From Temnopleurus reevesii (Eukaryota; Echinodermata; Echinoidea; Temnopleuroida; Temnopleuridae), in NCBI GenBank assembly GCA_036244855.1, contig BQKZ01001787.1:6115-70114 (forward strand): DNA of 64,000 nucleotides, given 5' to 3'. The position numbers and the translations under genes are program-made. Each line of letters starts with the position of its first letter. Position 1 is the first letter of the stretch. Positions 46,174 to 56,586 of the stretch are shown piece after piece. The notes beneath the pieces were generated by a model, which worked only from the letters and a program-made list of their open reading frames with translations, searched no databases and was not told where the DNA came from.

Positions 46174-46357
46174 TTAGTGTGATATTCTTCAAAAATCTAA
46201 CCAAACACTTTTCATGTGTGTGTGTGTGGATAATATGCAGGGCATGGTATAGTGTGCTGTATTTCCTTATCAATATTCTGGAAAGTGCAATAATTTTGTT
46301 GTACCGGGTATTATTGTATTATGATTAACAAGTTTCATTTTATTTCTTTTTATTGTA

Positions 46358-46539
46358 CAGTGGAAACTCGCTTTAAAGAGATCTGACATAACAAAATATA
46401 AGATCTGCTATAATGAGGTAAAAATATGATCCCAGCTTTTTTATAACTTATTGTTTTTTAACTCTGCTATAAAGAGATTACTGCTATAACAAGGTATTTT
46501 TGATGGTCCCAAGCACCTTGTTATACAGAGTTTTCACTG
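46358..46539. mobile_element. pogo/Tigger-like MITE, 182 bp
   Basis: Starts CAGTGGAAACTCGCTTTAAA and ends GAGTTTTCACTG, with TA on both sides. Related to the element at 45359 but from a different insertion. The second copy is at 54540-54721. Confidence 0.8.
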
Positions 46540-46541
46540 TA

Positions 46542-48060
46542 TATACTATTACAGCATCCTATGCAAGGTGGAGAAGATAAATGGCCTTTTCCCTTTTATT
46601 GTCAAGACTACGTTTCAAGCCGTTCAGATTTTTATCAATTCTGACTTGTTGAGTTTCTTATTTTTAAGAATTCATTACTTTTTAAACTAATTTATGTTTT
46701 TGAATGGCATATTTATCAGAATATGAAGTGCTTTATGATGTTTTATTTAATATGAATATTACTGAAAGTCTTCAAAATGTGAAACATTGAATATGAAGTC
46801 ATTCACCTAGAAAGCCCTATTATCTGATTGCTCATTGTGGTGTAATAAAAAAATATATCTGTATTGTCAGTAATATAAATTTCATGTGAATGATGTTTTA
46901 GTTTTAATATTGTTGAGCCATCCAGTAGGCTCATATAATTTGTAAAAGTACTTTCAATAGGCAATTAATATGTATGTTTACATGCCTTTTACATGTAACA
47001 TACAGTAGTTTGATGCTTGGTTATTATTAGTCTGTATAATCAGACTCAAATTCAGGTGCTCTCCACCAGTGACTCTGTCTGAATGGGAAACTGACACAGC
47101 CTAATGCCTCCTGTATAAGTGAGTTGATTGTGCTGTTAGTCTTTCTACCCAGACTCTGTTACATCACATAAAATAGATATGATTAACCATATCTGGGTAA
47201 TGCTTTATTTATTTGGATAGTGTATACAGTTTCTTACGTTAATTATGCTTATATGTGTATGTGGTAATTGTTAGGAATTCCTCTGTATATACTGTAATTT
47301 CATTGTCGGGTATAAAACTGCTCAAATTTTATATTGTATGAATAATATACCAAATTTATAACTCTGCACTCAAACCAATGTCCAGTGTTCTCATTTCTGT
47401 AAAGCCTCACACAATTATTCTGAATATTCTAAAGTCTGAAACTGTGAAAATTATGTACACTCAAATATTTGATATTTGAAAAAAATTATACAAGCTCAAT
47501 CACAGGGAAATCATATTTACAGTATTTCATTTTGGTTTGTAGACCTATGCAATATATTTTTCCTGATTCTGTTTTGTCCGTTTTTTCACAATGGAATTGG
47601 AATTGAAGATGTTGATTAACTAACATGTATCAGCCTAATGACTGAATCATGCATAATCATAAGTACCAGGCTGTGTGAAACACAAAAACATAAAACTTCA
47701 AACAATTTTTTAATCTTGTATCCAGTCATTTCTTTAAAAACATGCACATGAGTCAATCAACATTTTCAATCTTTTTCTGAAAGAAGTCATTTTTTCGTGG
47801 AAGCAATGGCAAAAGAAAAAATAGAAAAGATTTTTGGAGAGTGGGGAAATCGTTCAAAACATGATGATATTAGGACCTAATTATGACTTTGAACTAGAAT
47901 GAAATTCAAAATAGCTTATGCTAAAGAATTTTGAAAAAAAAAAAACCAAACACATTTATACCTTACACAGTCACCCCTCCTAATTTTCATTTTATAAAGA
48001 ACAAATGGCCCAAGCAAAATAGTTTTAGCTAGCCCGGCTCACCCCTCCCTATGGCTGAAG
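46542..48060. other. intergenic, no further feature
   Basis: AT-rich sequence between the MITEs and the FAM227 promoter. Its alignment to the other haplotype copy is indel-rich between 47.4 and 48.0 kb. Confidence 0.45.
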
Positions 48061-48189
48061 TCTAAATAAAAGCTAAGTCCCCCCACCACCCACACTTCTT
48101 GACCGCCCCTCCCGGCCCCGCCCACTATTTTTTTTCTCATCCAACTTACTTGCGCATGCGCGTCGCGTCGACGCACTATTCTCGCCAAA
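48061..48189 (+). promoter_or_regulatory. FAM227 promoter, copy A
   Basis: A GC box CCCGGCCCCGCCC lies at 48111-48123. The NRF1-type palindrome TGCGCATGCGCG is at 48151-48162, 28 bp before the start codon, followed by CGTCGCGTCGACGC. This short CpG-rich island in AT-rich DNA looks like a TATA-less promoter. The start-codon context GCCAAAATGGAG also resembles a YY1 site. Confidence 0.6.
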
Positions 48190-50277
48190 ATGGAGTTCAT
48201 CAACAGAGCGAACTCGCCAATGAACCTTTATTCTGAGGATACTTTAGACACAAAAGAAGAGCTTGATGCTGCACGTGACCAAGTATTAGAACAACAGAAA
48301 AAGACAGCCCGTATCCTTTTCATTTTTAGAGTAATTTACGCTGGTAGTTTGATGAAATTTCACGTTACATATGGACGCTCATTACATAGTGACGGTTGCT
48401 AAGTTTGAGGCAACCGCTGGGCCGACAGGCCGGGCGATTTCAACACTGGAGTTCCGCTGAGTGGCGGTTTCCTCAATCGTGCTTCATCTATGTGAAACTT
48501 AACTTGATTCTTGAACGGGGAGTCAAAGTTCTAACGTTCGAACTTGTTTATAATTTCGAGAGATGATTTTGAAATTTTAATTTTTGCAAGATGCCATAGA
48601 TCAGATCTAGAATGTTTTGTGCATTCAAAACCGTTTCTGATCATGCTGTAAATAAAGTATAACATTTAAAAACTATAATTTATTCTCCATGACATGGCAA
48701 TGAATGAGCTAGCACTACCACTAGCAGTAGCAGTCATCAATTAAGTTAAGGTTAATCTGCAACTTTTAAGGCACAGGCTTCTATATTCTAATGCTATGAT
48801 CAGACAGGAATTTTAATTGTGTCCGGCAGTCATACTCCTTTGCATGCACCATCTGTTAAGACTAATCAAGTCTCAAGTCAAGAGTCTTGTTTTGTAGAGT
48901 TGAGATTCTCAAATTAAGTAATTGAGAGGGGCAAAAAAGTTGTTTTTCTTCATGCCCAATGTATATTACAATTAGTGCAGTCAAAATCTTATACAACTAA
49001 AAATTTAGTCCTGATAGTGATACTAGGACTAGTTCAACTCTAGCCCAGATTATTTTTAATTGAGCATGCAGGTAACAAGGATATTTCTCTTTTTTTGTGT
49101 GTGCAGGGCTATGTAAATTGTCTGAATCATGATATTTATCTCTTTGATAATCAATCCTTAACTGATGAGACTATTCAGCATTTCTTGTTGGAAGTATAGC
49201 AAAGGTGAATGATCGTATCACCAGTCTCGATCGTGAGCTTCAGGACCTTGCCACGGGATTGGTCATAGAAAGTCGTCAGTCGTTTGGTGAAGATGACTAT
49301 CTGCCTGTCTCGCCACGCTACGATGAAGGGCCTAAAGCAGGTATCATTTTGGTTTTCAAAGACAATATTTTGGTCATATAATCTCATTGTTAACAAGTTC
49401 AATTGCCTCAATGTAATAAAAAGGAAGAGAAAACCAGAGCCCCATTTTATCAAGCTTAATAATGCATGTATCATCAATGATAACATTTTTAAATGTTGTA
49501 TTTATGATTAATACTATTGTTCTGCAAAACAGCTGAGCATCAAGATGCCCACTTAAGTTACTTTTGCTGGCAACTTTTCTTCAAAAGAACAAAATTGCAA
49601 GAAATATATTGAGGGGAAAAAATGAAAAAGAGATGGTAAAATAAATAGGAAGATCAGTGATATCATTTATTGTGTTTTTTTTTTCCACAGAGAGAAAATT
49701 ATAAGATGAAAGTAATGTTGGTTATGGGAATGGTGATGATGATGATGATGGTGATGATTGTTAATAGGATGATGATGATAATCATGGTAATGACAATGGA
49801 AATGACGATCATGATGGTAATTATGATCATGATATTAATAATCATAATGTTGATGAAGATGGCGTTAATGATGATGATAAAGATGAACAAATTTATGACA
49901 TCATCTTGGATGTTATTTTATTGGAATTTTAGTACAGCCAATAAATCTATTGTACAATAAATGTAAATAGTTGCGTGTAAATTCATGTGTGCATTAGAAA
50001 TTAACTGCATTTGTTTTGTAATAATGTAGCTGGAAATAGTTTATGTACACATAGGTTGTGTGTTTCATTATGTGTAGTGTCAGACAGTACCATCTTGATT
50101 GAAGATCATCACATTAATTTTTATTGCATCATGTTTAGAAGCATGATGTATGTTTTAACTAGAAATTCATCTTGTGTATTAAAAACTTGTGAATGCTTTA
50201 ATTTCATTTAGCTGTGTTTCATACAATTAACCAATATCATTGTTTGCTTGTTTGTATTTCGTTTCCAGACATAACGC
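48190..50277 (+). CDS. FAM227: FAM227 exons 1-3, haplotype copy A
   Basis: Exons 48190-48310, 49179-49340 and 50269-50277 (9 nt) are the counterparts of those at 56587-58649. The coding differences seen are silent (for example CTT versus CTA for a Leu in exon 2). No later FAM227 exon follows before the gap, so this is not an independent gene; it is best read as the alternative allele of the same 5' end. Intron 1 (48311-49178) has U12-type signals: GTATCCTTTT at its start and TCCTTAACT at 49155-49163. Confidence 0.75.
49725..49890. repeat. degenerate ATG/GAT microsatellite in intron 2, copy A
   Basis: Interrupted GATGAT/ATGATG repeats. The Met- or Ile-rich ORFs read from it are artefacts. The same repeat is in copy B at 58101-58266. 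Confidence 0.85.
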
Positions 50278-51897
50278 GTAAGTTGCAATGTGGATGGAAT
50301 TTTTCCTGATTTTTATTTTGTCTTTATTCTTTTTCACAATTTTTCCAGCCCTCGAAGTATGCAGTTTCTTTTTTTATTACACAAAGATATTGAACAACAT
50401 TTATCACATTTTCTGGAGACTAGTCTATAAAATCAACAATTAAAAGTGCAATGCATTCCTTTAAAAATTATTTAAGAAATGTTCAAAAGTCATTGCCTAG
50501 CCAAATGTCAGTCACCATTTGAATTATTTTGCAGATGAAATCCTGCTACTTTTTTTTTTAAATTGTAGTCACAAATTGATATCTGAGACACTAATTAGCA
50601 CACATATAGTCTTGGTAGTGTTATTGCAATTTTATCAATCAATAAAAAAAAAGGCCACTATGATAGGGTAAATATTGAATTTTGAGATGAGGTTACTGAA
50701 TGTTTCTTCCTAAAGTATGTATGATGCCAAATGAAAATATCAATTCTCAAGAAAAGGTACATGAACTTTTATGAACTTTTATGAACAAAGTCACATGAAA
50801 TAGGGTTTTTAATAATGATCCTTAATTTTCAAAGACCCTCACAATATCAGAAATTTGGTTTCAACCTTAATATTTAGAGCATAATTATTCACAATCCTAA
50901 ATATTCACCAGCCTTTAATTATCTTTAGTCTCTTTCACTGAAATTCTTTACTATCCATTGATTGTGAGCAGATTCAGTTTTCCCCAATAGAAATTTACAC
51001 TCACACTTCAAGTTGACGTGTTTGAGTTTCTGTGTATTTTTGTTTATTCTCAAAGTTTGAATGTTTTTTCCCTTTGTAATAAATTACTTGTATTCTCATG
51101 TCACAGGCAGGCTTAAGTTTAGCTTCAGGATGATATCATTTAAATACCTTTTAAATTGCTTGAAGCTAAAATGACAATTATTTCAGTCTGTGATAAACCT
51201 GGCTATTTAGATACAGACCAATTAGTCTATTCTTCTAAATTTGTATTTGTTTATTCTTCTAAATTTGTATATTTTTTGTTTATTCTTCTAAATTTGTATT
51301 TGTTTTTAAAGAAATAAAACAAAATGTATTGATACACATCATTTTCACCTTAAAAAAAGTCTCAGTTCCTTTTAAAAAAGTTTTTACATCTGATTATCAT
51401 GTGTTTAGTTGTTTTCTTTAACTCCCATTGTCCATGTCCATTTCCAGTGTACCTCTACATTTTTGTCGATTAATAAAAATTGTGCTGTTGAATTCACTTC
51501 TGTATGCTGCTTTTCAGTGATAAATGTATGTCATTTTCCATTCATTACTTATTTTTGTTATGTTATTGTTATGTTGATGCTCGTAACATGCTTTTCACAA
51601 ATATTTGTTGTCTTTTTTTTCACAGGATTTTATTTTCCTTCAGTGTCAATGATTTTATCAAAAGAATATTTTATCATGCAAACTAATACTTTTGTTTGAC
51701 AATTTATGTGGAAGTTAATGTGCGTGAAGAAAAGAAAAATTGGAAATAACACATTTTGTGCTGTAGATTTTAATTTATCCTTTTCTGTCACACTTCACAT
51801 GCATGTTGTAATTTCAGTTTTTAGAGATACTATGATTTGATTGTGCCATTAACAAAAATGCCTCCACTAACTTTGCATGAAATCATTTGAATATCCA

Positions 51898-52389
51898 NNN
51901 NNNNNNNNNNNNNNNNNNNNNNNNNNNNNNNNNNNNNNNNNNNNNNNNNNNNNNNNNNNNNNNNNNNNNNNNNNNNNNNNNNNNNNNNNNNNNNNNNNNN
52001 NNNNNNNNNNNNNNNNNNNNNNNNNNNNNNNNNNNNNNNNNNNNNNNNNNNNNNNNNNNNNNNNNNNNNNNNNNNNNNNNNNNNNNNNNNNNNNNNNNNN
52101 NNNNNNNNNNNNNNNNNNNNNNNNNNNNNNNNNNNNNNNNNNNNNNNNNNNNNNNNNNNNNNNNNNNNNNNNNNNNNNNNNNNNNNNNNNNNNNNNNNNN
52201 NNNNNNNNNNNNNNNNNNNNNNNNNNNNNNNNNNNNNNNNNNNNNNNNNNNNNNNNNNNNNNNNNNNNNNNNNNNNNNNNNNNNNNNNNNNNNNNNNNNN
52301 NNNNNNNNNNNNNNNNNNNNNNNNNNNNNNNNNNNNNNNNNNNNNNNNNNNNNNNNNNNNNNNNNNNNNNNNNNNNNNNNNNNNNNNNN
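51898..52389. other. assembly gap, 492 N
   Basis: Joins the right end of duplicated copy A to the left end of copy B. Both flanks are duplicated sequence, and ORFs across it are artefacts. Confidence 0.97.
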
Positions 52390-52733
52390 CTAAAACTGAA
52401 ATAGTCTGTACACTTAGGTAGATCATTAATATATATTAAAAATAGTGTTGGACCTAAAACAGACCCTTGCGGTACGCCACATGTTGTGGCCTTCCTTGAC
52501 GAATTTACTTCTCCATATTTAACGAATTGCGACCTATTTAGAAGATAATCTTTAAACCTCTCAAGTGGTAGTCCTCTTATTCCATAACATTCAAGTTTAC
52601 CATACAAAGTTGAATGATCGATAGTATCAAACGCTTTTTTGAAATCTAGGAATACTCCTACTGTTACTTTACCCTCATCAATTGATTTTACAACACCATT
52701 TATTAGATTTCCTGTTGGAATAATAGGATCCAA
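52390..52733 (-). pseudogene. LINE reverse transcriptase fragment, copy B
   Basis: Encodes the same first 114 residues as the ORF at 43369-44550, with small differences (LERFKDY for LEWFKNY), and is then cut by the N gap before FADD. This is the truncation point of the contig, not evidence of a second insertion. Confidence 0.9.
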
Positions 52734-53541
52734 TATGCAGATTTACTAATTAATGAAAATTTCATGCATTCTTGATACATTAACGACTTTCTTTTGACAT
52801 CCTGAATGCTTGCCCGAGTCTTGCCCGAGGCTTGCCTGATTTGTTAGCAAGAAGTTATAAAAACATGATTCCAAGTACATGTATTGTATTCAAATTGTTA
52901 CTCATTGGTTTGGAGAATCCTAATGATTGTTGACAAGAAACATGCATGAAATTGTATCTGTATTAGTAATTTTTCAACCAATGTAGTTCTGTAGTTCTGG
53001 TAATCATAATCAAACTATCCCTGTTTTAGCTTTAAGGCAGTGCGTTTTACCATGTATATTCTCTCTGCCATTTGCATTTTGGAGTGTGGTAGCTGTCAGA
53101 CAAATTCATGTAGGCAGTGTTAGATATCATTAGATCAGGATAGCAATTCACCATGCTGAAGCTAGCGATATCTTGCACTGCAAAGGCTTTTTGGGTTCCA
53201 GAGCTAGTGAGGAAGAAAGTAGCTGTCAATGAAAATAGACCTGCTAATGTGTACAGTGTGAGATATTGTACATCGTATGTATGACTCTGTTTATTTGATT
53301 TAAAAAGTTATCTTTCATGTTCCTATGTTGAGAATTTTTTTTCTACCTCTCATGCTTTAACAGTAAACAATTTACAAGGACTTAACGGGAAAGATTAATA
53401 TTATTTTTATGTACTTTATATGGGTCTCAATAACTTTTATAATATTTATTTGGTTAATTGGAAAAAGGTTATTTAGTGTGGTTGATAATCATAAATGATT
53501 AATTTATGATTACCTACCCAACTGATGGATTTAGTTATATA

Positions 53542-53710
53542 CAGTGGAAACTCGTTATAAAGAGATCTGATATAACAAAATATCTGATATAAAGAGGTAA
53601 CAAATCTGGTCCCAGCTCTATTCTTTTTCAAACCTGCTATGAAGAGATTACTGCTATAACAAGGTAATTTTGATGGTCCCAAGCACCTTCGTTATACTGA
53701 GTTTCCACTG
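53542..53710. mobile_element. pogo/Tigger-like MITE, copy B
   Basis: The same insertion as 45359-45527 with the same TA flanks. Confidence 0.8.
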
Positions 53711-54007
53711 TATTTGGTGGGCTTTATATTCAAAACAACAAACATGGTCTAGATTGAAAAATTACTATGCGGAGAATGTGATATTCACGGCAGGTATGAT
53801 AGATGACCAAGTGTTATAGTTTTCAGAAAATGAAATAGAAAATGCTTATAGCTAAGATCTAGTAGGACAGTAACACATTTTAATGTAAAAATCACTGTTT
53901 TATCTGAATGAATTGTGGATGTATGTCTTTTGCCTTGTAAGTATATACATTTTACACTTTATTTTGAATGCTCATAAAATGAATTTTTTTTCTTCTAAAA
54001 TTTCTTA

Positions 54008-54177
54008 GGGTGTGTTGCTACAAAGTTGTGATCAATTGCAAGTTGCTGTTGATCGGTAAGCACCAATCAAAATCATTGTTTCACATGTGTCTTGTCAAAG
54101 CGCACTAATGCGCATTCCAATTTGCGACCGATTTGCAGTTGATTTGTGATCAATTACAGCTTTGTAGCAACACACCC
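54008..54177. mobile_element. TTA-target MITE element 1, copy B
   Basis: Counterpart of 45826-45995, bordered by TTA at 54005-54007 and 54178-54180. Confidence 0.88.
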
Positions 54178-54180
54178 TTA

Positions 54181-54355
54181 GGGGGTGTTGTTCAAAAGTT
54201 GCAATTGATTGCAAGTTGCAGTTGATCGGAATCTGCCAATCAAAATCATTGTTTCATACGCGTCTTTTTTAATGCGCATACCGTGCGTGAATGAAAATGC
54301 GCTTTACAAGTTGCAAAGATGCAGTTGTTTGGTAGTTGATTTTGAACAACACCCC
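54181..54355. mobile_element. TTA-target MITE element 2, copy B
   Basis: Counterpart of 45999-46173. It shares the TTA at 54178-54180 and ends before TTA at 54356-54358. Confidence 0.88.
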
Positions 54356-54539
54356 TTAGTGTGATATTCTTCAAAAATCTAACCAAACACTTTTCATGTG
54401 TGTGTGTGTGGATAATATGCAGGGCATGGTATAGTGTGCTGTATTTCCTTATCAATATTCTGGAAAGTGCAATAATTTTGTTGTACCGGGTATTATTGTA
54501 TTATGATTAACAAGTTTCATTTTATTTCTTTTTATTGTA

Positions 54540-54721
54540 CAGTGGAAACTCGCTTTAAAGAGATCTGACATAACAAAATATAAGATCTGCTATAATGAGG
54601 TAAAAATATGATCCCAGCTTTTTTATAACTTATTGTTTTTTAACTCTGCTATAAAGAGATTACTGCTATAACAAGGTATTTTTGATGGTCCCAAGCACCT
54701 TGTTATACAGAGTTTTCACTG
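54540..54721. mobile_element. pogo/Tigger-like MITE, copy B
   Basis: Counterpart of 46358-46539. Confidence 0.8.
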
Positions 54722-55372
54722 TATATACTATTACAGCATCCTATGCAAGGTGGAGAAGATAAATGGCCTTTTCCCTTTTATTGTCAAGACTACGTTTCAA
54801 GCCGTTCAGATTTTTATCAATTCTGACTTGTTGAGTTTCTTATTTTTAAGAATTCATTACTTTTTAAACTAATTTATGTTTTTGAATGGCATATTTATCA
54901 GAATATGAAGTGCTTTATGATGTTTTATTTAATATGAATATTACTGAAAGTCTTCAAAATGTGAAACATTGAATATGAAGTCATTCACCTAGAAAGCCCT
55001 ATTATCTGATTGCTCATTGTGGTGTAATAAAAAAATATATCTGTATTGTCAGTAATATAAATTTCATGTGAATGATGTTTTAGTTTTAATATTGTTGAGC
55101 CATCCAGTAGGCTCATATAATTTGTAAAAGTACTTTCAATAGGCAATTAATATGTATGTTTACATGCCTTTTACATGTAACATACAGTAGTTTGATGCTT
55201 GGTTATTATTAGTCTGTATAATCAGACTCAAATTCAGGTGCTCTCCACCAGTGACTCTGTCTGAATGGGAAACTGACACAGCCTAATGCCTCCTGTATAA
55301 GTGAGTTGATTATGGTGTTAGTCTTTCTACCCAGACTCTGTTACATCATATAAAACACATGTGATTGACTAT

Positions 55373-55548
55373 GGGGGTGTTGCTCAAAAGTTGCAATTGA
55401 TCGAAAGTTGCAGTTGATCGGAAAGCGCCAATCGAAATCATTGTTTCATACGCGTCTTGTTAAATGCGCATGCCATGCGCAAATGAAAAGGCGCGTTACA
55501 ATTTTCAAAGTTGCAGTTGATTTGCAGTTGACATTGAACAACACCCCC
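55373..55548. mobile_element. MITE present only in copy B, 176 bp
   Basis: Starts GGGGGTGTTGCTCAAAAG and ends TTGAACAACACCCCC. It is flanked by TAT on both sides (55370-55372 and 55549-55551). The empty site in copy A is near 47180-47196 (attaaccatatctggg). It is a member of the family at 45999 and 38099. Its short ORF has no meaning. Confidence 0.9.
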
Positions 55549-56457
55549 TATATCTGGGTAATACTTTATTTATTTGGATATTGTATACATGCCTTCTGTT
55601 CGATAATGCAGTTTCTTACATTAATTATGCTTATATGTGTATGTGGTAATTGTTAGGAATTCCTCTGTATATACTGTAATTTCATTGTCGGGTATAAAAC
55701 TGCTCAAATTTTATATTGTATGAAAAATATACCAAATTTATAACTCTGCACTCAAACCAATGTCCAGTGTTCTCATTTCTGTAAAGCCTTACTAGATTAT
55801 TCCGAATATTCTAAAGCCTGAAATTGGAAAAACATTATATATACTCAAAGATTTAATATTAAAAAAATTATATAAGGTTAATCATAGGGAAATCATATTT
55901 GGTTTGTAGACCTATGCAATATATTTTTCCTGAGTCTGTTTTATCCTTTTTTCTTTTTTTCTTTCTTTTTTTTTACAATGGAATTTGAATTGAAGATGTT
56001 GATTAACTAACATGTATCAACATAATGACTAAATCATTCATAATCATAAGTACCAGGCTGTGTGAAACACAAAAACATAAAACTTCAAACAATTTTTTAA
56101 TCTTGTATCCAGTCATTTCTTTAAAAACATGCAAGGAGTCAATCAACATTTTCAATTTTTTCTGAAAGAAGAGTCATTTTTTTTCGTGGAAGCAATGGCA
56201 AAAGAAACAATAGAAAAGATTTTTAGAGAGTGGGGAAGTCATTCAAAACATGATGATAGTAGGACCTAATTATAGCTTCGAACTAGAATGAAATTCAAAA
56301 TAGCTATCTGTTTTAATTGCTAAATGTATGTAATGCTAAAGAATTTGTAACAAAAATACCTAACACGGTCACCCCACCTAATTTTCATTTTACAAAGAAC
56401 AAACGGCCCAAGCAAAATGTTTTTAGCTAGCCCACTCACCCCTGCCTATGGCTGAAG

Positions 56458-56586
56458 TCTAAATAAAAGCTAAGTCCCCCCACCACCCACACTTCTTGAC
56501 CGCCCCTCCCGGCCCCGCCCACTATTTTTTTTCTCATCCAACTTACTTGCGCATGCGCGTCGCGTCGACGCACTATTCTCGCCAAA
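56458..56586 (+). promoter_or_regulatory. FAM227 promoter, copy B
   Basis: GC box at 56508-56520 and the NRF1-type TGCGCATGCGCG at 56548-56559, in the same arrangement as copy A. This block is virtually identical between the two copies although the sequence just upstream is not. Confidence 0.6.

Larger units (their letters stand above)
44207..51897. repeat. duplicated segment, copy A (7.69 kb)
   Basis: Matches 52390-60279 in the same orientation and order. The offset is 8,183 at the left and 8,382 at the right. It ends exactly where the N gap begins. It contains the start-side of the LINE, four MITEs and FAM227 exons 1-3. Divergence is low in 44.2-46.9 kb and 50.2-51.7 kb and higher, with many indels, around 47.4-48.0 kb. 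Confidence 0.95.

Noticed and set aside
49200..49340. Exon 2 of FAM227 starting at the tag acceptor (49200)
   Set aside because: Phase also fits, but the U12 branch site at 49155-49163 is 17 nt from the cag at 49178, the correct spacing; the tag would be 38 nt away.
48190..50277. A second, independent FAM227 gene
   Set aside because: Its first three exons are allelic copies with silent differences, and no later exon follows; the contig-end pattern points to haplotype redundancy.
51830..52733. 288-codon RT ORF running through the gap
   Set aside because: The right part is genuine LINE RT; the left part is N and unrelated intron sequence from the other contig end.
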